DNA of 7,484 nucleotides from Planctomycetaceae bacterium. GTDB taxonomy: Bacteria > Planctomycetota > Planctomycetia > Planctomycetales > Planctomycetaceae. Positions 5,445-7,484 of the stretch are shown here, one piece after another; position 1 is the first letter of the stretch; each line of letters begins with the position of its first letter. Both the position numbers and the translations under genes were made by a program. The notes beneath the pieces are model-generated. The model was not told where the DNA came from. It did not search any database and worked only from the letters and a program-made list of their open reading frames with translations. The stretch spans positions 1 through 7,484 of the forward strand of contig JAGQQB010000178.1 of NCBI GenBank assembly GCA_020426425.1, written 5' to 3'.

Positions 5445-6932
5445 TTAGAAATCAACCGCGAACCGGGTGCCGAGGATCCAGTAGTCTCCTGCCGTGTAGC
5501 CCGCCACAGCACGGTGATCGTCGATCGAACCGTAGATCGCGTTGAACTGCACCTTGGCGTAGGAGTTCCAGTGCCAATTCACCGCGAATGTCCCGCTGTG
5601 ACCGACACCTCCAAAGATGTCGCCATCGCTTACGTCGAGGTAAGAGTAACGGGCCGCCACCTGCCATGCACCGGGGCCAATACCATGGCAGCCTTCAAGA
5701 TGGTCCACATGAAAGAAGTTCCGCTTCACCTTGACCCGGTCCAACGTGCTCGTCGTGCGGTCGTAGGCCATGTGTTCCCCAGTCAAGAAGTACGAGGCGT
5801 AGAGGTACGCCCCATGGAAGAACACATCAGGATAGGCGTTGTGCCGCTGCATCCAGTTGACCTGGTATTCACCGCACAACTGGAAAGGACCTTCGTTGTA
5901 GATGAACTCCGCTCCCACAACTTCGTAGGCCTCAGCGCCACGAATTCGTCCAGTGTCGAGCCAGCGGCTGGTGCTCCGGGCTTCCGGTCGTGTGCGGAAG
6001 CGGCCTTCGTTGGAGTTGGTGACCGCACTATTGGCATCACCATCGGGATGTGCCGCCATACCTGAGAGGGCCAGATGCATGTAGCTGGACCCTTCACATT
6101 CGTAGTAGGGGCACATCGAGACGCGCGCGTTCGCGCTCAACTGGTAATGGTCGCCAATGTAGTGCCCGTCGTCCGTCACGTTCTCCAGGTTGTAGACCCC
6201 GTAACGCCAAGTGAACATCTCATCGTCGGTGTGGCCGTACATCGCCATGCCGAAGCGGCGGGCGTCTTCGTTGAATGCTTCGACCACGAACGGTCGTTCG
6301 AGAAAGACGTTGAACCGGCTGCTGTTCAGGTGATCCAAACCCAACGGACGCTTCTGAATCCCGATCAGGAACTCCTGATTGTTGGGCAGTTCCTTGAAGC
6401 CGATGTACACGTCCTTGAACTGAGGATCACCCACATCGTTGAAGTCAACCTGCATCCGCCACAGCATCGATTCCAGAAGATCCCCCTTGAATTCGAGCCG
6501 GACGCGACGGAACGCGAAGCGATCTTCAGGATCTTGCCCATACTGAGGATTCGGTGTCACGCCGTCGGCGAGAAACGGGGCAGAGTTTTCGAAGTACCCA
6601 ATCCCGGGCGATGTGTCCGGAAACGCCCAGTGGTCCAGGTGAATCCGGCCCCCCAACTTGAAGGTCGGCTTCGACTTGGCCTCCTTTTCCTTCTCTTTGG
6701 CCTTCTCGTCCGACTTTTTCTTGTCGTCAGCCAGCTTCTCTTTGTGCTTCTCCCACTCCTCCTCGAGCGCCTTGAGCCGACGGCTCAACTCGTCTTCGGG
6801 AGCATCCTCGGTCGATGTTTCGAGGTAGTTGTCGATGTTCGGCAGCGGCGGCAGCAGTTCCTGTGCCTGCACACCGGTGACCAGCATTTGTGAGAAAATG
6901 ACCAACCACGCCCAGCGTGTTGTCCTTGGCAT
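5445..6932 (-). CDS. Phosphate-selective porin O/P-type outer-membrane protein with N-terminal coiled coil
   Basis: This 495-residue protein has a signal peptide (MPRTTRWAWLVIFSQMLVTG, likely cleavage after VQA at 23), a Pro-rich stretch, then a strongly charged Glu/Lys segment (about 45-88) predicted to be a coiled coil, and from FKLGGRIHLDHWAF (91-104) a series of alternating strands typical of the OprO/OprP porin family, such as RFAFRRVRLEFKGDL, WRMQVDFNDVGDPQFKDVYIGF and EFLIGIQKRPLGLDHL. It ends WILGTRFAVDF, a terminal aromatic strand of the kind used for outer-membrane insertion. A GGAG ribosome site lies 8 bases before the ATG. OprP-type porins pass phosphate and other anions, but substrate choice cannot be read from sequence here. 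Unusual for a porin, it has four cysteines in the second half (two in MCPYYECEG). It is transcribed divergently from the DUF1501 gene; the spacer carries a Pho-box-like repeat. Confidence 0.88.
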   Translation of the reverse strand: MPRTTRWAWLVIFSQMLVTGVQAQELLPPLPNIDNYLETSTEDAPEDELSRRLKALEEEWEKHKEKLADDKKKSDEKAKEKEKEAKSKPTFKLGGRIHLDHWAFPDTSPGIGYFENSAPFLADGVTPNPQYGQDPEDRFAFRRVRLEFKGDLLESMLWRMQVDFNDVGDPQFKDVYIGFKELPNNQEFLIGIQKRPLGLDHLNSSRFNVFLERPFVVEAFNEDARRFGMAMYGHTDDEMFTWRYGVYNLENVTDDGHYIGDHYQLSANARVSMCPYYECEGSSYMHLALSGMAAHPDGDANSAVTNSNEGRFRTRPEARSTSRWLDTGRIRGAEAYEVVGAEFIYNEGPFQLCGEYQVNWMQRHNAYPDVFFHGAYLYASYFLTGEHMAYDRTTSTLDRVKVKRNFFHVDHLEGCHGIGPGAWQVAARYSYLDVSDGDIFGGVGHSGTFAVNWHWNSYAKVQFNAIYGSIDDHRAVAGYTAGDYWILGTRFAVDF

Positions 6933-7034
6933 TACGTGCGCTCCATCCCTGGTTGCATGGGTGCCAGCCGCCTGAGATTGACGATCAGCGAATCAAGTCG
7001 GAGTTCGAATCCCTTCGGTCCCCCGTAGTCTCTT

Positions 7035-7067
7035 GAATCGGACAACAGCACGTTAAGGGAATGTTAA
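7035..7067 (-). promoter_or_regulatory. Pho-box-like 11-base direct repeats upstream of the porin gene
   Basis: Read on the minus strand there are three consecutive 11-base units: TTAACATTCCC, TTAACGTGCTG and TTGTCCGATTC. The first two share TTAAC exactly (CTTAAC including the preceding base), and the third is degenerate. An 11-base period is the hallmark of PhoB/PhoP binding sites; TTAACA with 5-base spacers matches the Bacillus PhoP box, and the fit to the E. coli CTGTCAT half-site is partial. The site lies about 103-135 bases before the porin start, in the sense direction. The repeats are seen; Pho control is inferred from their period, sequence and the kind of gene downstream. Confidence 0.4.
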
Positions 7068-7231
7068 GAGTCTCTGGCCGAACCATGCCACAAGAATCAT
7101 GCGCGCCACAGTCCGTGCATCCAGAGCAATCCGTACAGTTTAGCCTCCAGGAACATCCGTTTTGGCGTCGCATCAACACGGCGGCATGTGATAACGTGGT
7201 GTCGATTGGTCATCGTCCCCAGAGTAATGAT

Positions 7232-7236
7232 GGGAG
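7232..7236 (+). promoter_or_regulatory. Ribosome binding site that decides the GTG start of the DUF1501 gene
   Basis: GGGAG is followed by 7 bases and GTG at 7244. In-frame upstream starts (ATG 7085, GTG 7196 and 7199) have no comparable site, and the family N-terminus aligns with the GTG. Confidence 0.65.
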
Positions 7237-7243
7237 CACGCGA

Positions 7244-7484
7244 GTGTTTTCACGCAGACAAGTCCTTCAGATTGGCGGTTTGGGCGTCGCCGGATTAGCG
7301 CTGGATCAACTCCTGCGGCTGGAGGCAGCGGCGGGAGTTGCCGGTTCCCGCAAGGCGATCGTCATGCTGCACCTGGATGGCGGGCCATCGCAGTTTGAAT
7401 CGATTGATCCCAAACCGCTCGCTCCCATCGAGATTCGCGGCCCCTTCAGCCCGATTGCTACATCATTGCCCGGCCTGCAGATTT
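7244..7484 (+). CDS. DUF1501 family protein, N-terminal part (runs off the window)
   Basis: Only the first 80 residues are present. They show a twin-arginine export signal (FSRRQVLQIGGLGVAGLAL, SRR at residues 3-5), a short Ala/Gly linker and the start of the mature domain with KAIVMLHLDGGPSQFE (38-52), SIDPKP and EIRGPFSPIATSLPG, all highly typical of DUF1501. The family belongs to the alkaline-phosphatase/sulfatase-like fold group and is very abundant in Planctomycetes, often paired with DUF1549/DUF1553 cytochrome-like proteins; its biochemical role is not established. Export folded by the Tat pathway is expected. The start is GTG 7244, supported by a GGGAG ribosome site and by homologues starting just before the RR motif. 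It is divergent from the porin gene and shares its control region. Confidence 0.9.
   Translation, partial: MFSRRQVLQIGGLGVAGLALDQLLRLEAAAGVAGSRKAIVMLHLDGGPSQFESIDPKPLAPIEIRGPFSPIATSLPGLQI

Larger units (their letters stand above)
6933..7243. other. Divergent control region between porin and DUF1501 genes
   Basis: About 310 bases separate the two starts. It contains an 11-base-period repeat (7035-7067), the porin ribosome site (GGAG at about 6941-6944, minus) and the DUF1501 ribosome site (7232-7236). A minus-strand frame (6985-7173) with CxxC repeats and a plus-strand in-frame extension of the DUF1501 gene back to ATG 7085 are both present, but neither has a good ribosome site. No clear -10 box was identified for either gene. 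Confidence 0.6.

Noticed and set aside
4976..5545. A 189-codon plus-strand frame across the rpmE-porin gap
   Set aside because: It overlaps both flanking genes antisense, its translation is Arg/Ser-rich with no motif and it has no ribosome site.
5418..6893. Plus-strand frames of 215 and 272 codons opposite the porin gene
   Set aside because: They are antisense to a protein with signal peptide, barrel strands and terminal aromatic signature; the apparent leucine-rich hydrophobic run is the complement of the Glu/Lys coiled coil.
6995..7026. tRNA T-arm-like sequence (GGAGTTCGAATCCC) on the plus strand with an anticodon-arm-like stem before it
   Set aside because: The T stem does not pair well, no matching 5' acceptor strand or D-arm is present, and no CCA follows; at most a chance match or decayed tRNA end.

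Overview
This 7.5 kb window looks like chromosomal DNA of a planctomycete (Planctomycetota) or a close relative. The best lineage clue is the protein beginning at the right edge: a twin-arginine N-terminus followed by the LDGGPSQFESIDPKP core typical of DUF1501 proteins, a family greatly expanded in Planctomycetes. A Gram-negative outer-membrane porin, a high-GC sequence and sparse gene packing fit this. The genus cannot be fixed from the sequence alone.

Layout, left to right. (1) Positions 1-864, minus strand: a membrane-anchored neutral zinc metallopeptidase (YpfJ/KPN_02809 type), almost complete, its C-terminus cut by the window edge. (2) 865-1233: a divergent intergenic region with several short inverted repeats. 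(3) 1234-2439, plus strand: an orphan GNAT-like acetyltransferase with a BioF2/CelD-like domain. (4) 2482-4989, minus strand: a translation cluster in transcriptional order rpmE (type B, zinc-independent L31), prfA (RF1) and prmC (the methyltransferase that modifies the RF1 GGQ glutamine). A 217-base hairpin-rich gap separates rpmE from prfA. (5) 4990-5444: a region with no convincing gene, holding a possible terminator for the porin gene and a weak 38-residue small-ORF candidate. (6) 5445-6932, minus strand: a 495-residue phosphate-selective-type (OprO/OprP) porin with a signal peptide and a long charged helical segment before the barrel. (7) 6933-7243: a divergent control region containing an 11-base-period direct repeat that resembles a PhoB/PhoP binding site. 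(8) 7244 to the end, plus strand: the start of the DUF1501 protein.

Functional logic. RF1 and PrmC form an enzyme-substrate pair and L31 is a ribosomal protein, so this block is ordinary housekeeping. The porin, the candidate Pho box and the divergently transcribed DUF1501 gene (alkaline-phosphatase/sulfatase-like fold family) may form a phosphate- or anion-related unit, which is inference. No mobile element, CRISPR array, rRNA or complete tRNA was seen. Nothing in the window amounts to a clear new biological system; the most useful leads are the candidate Pho box and the structured rpmE-prfA spacer.
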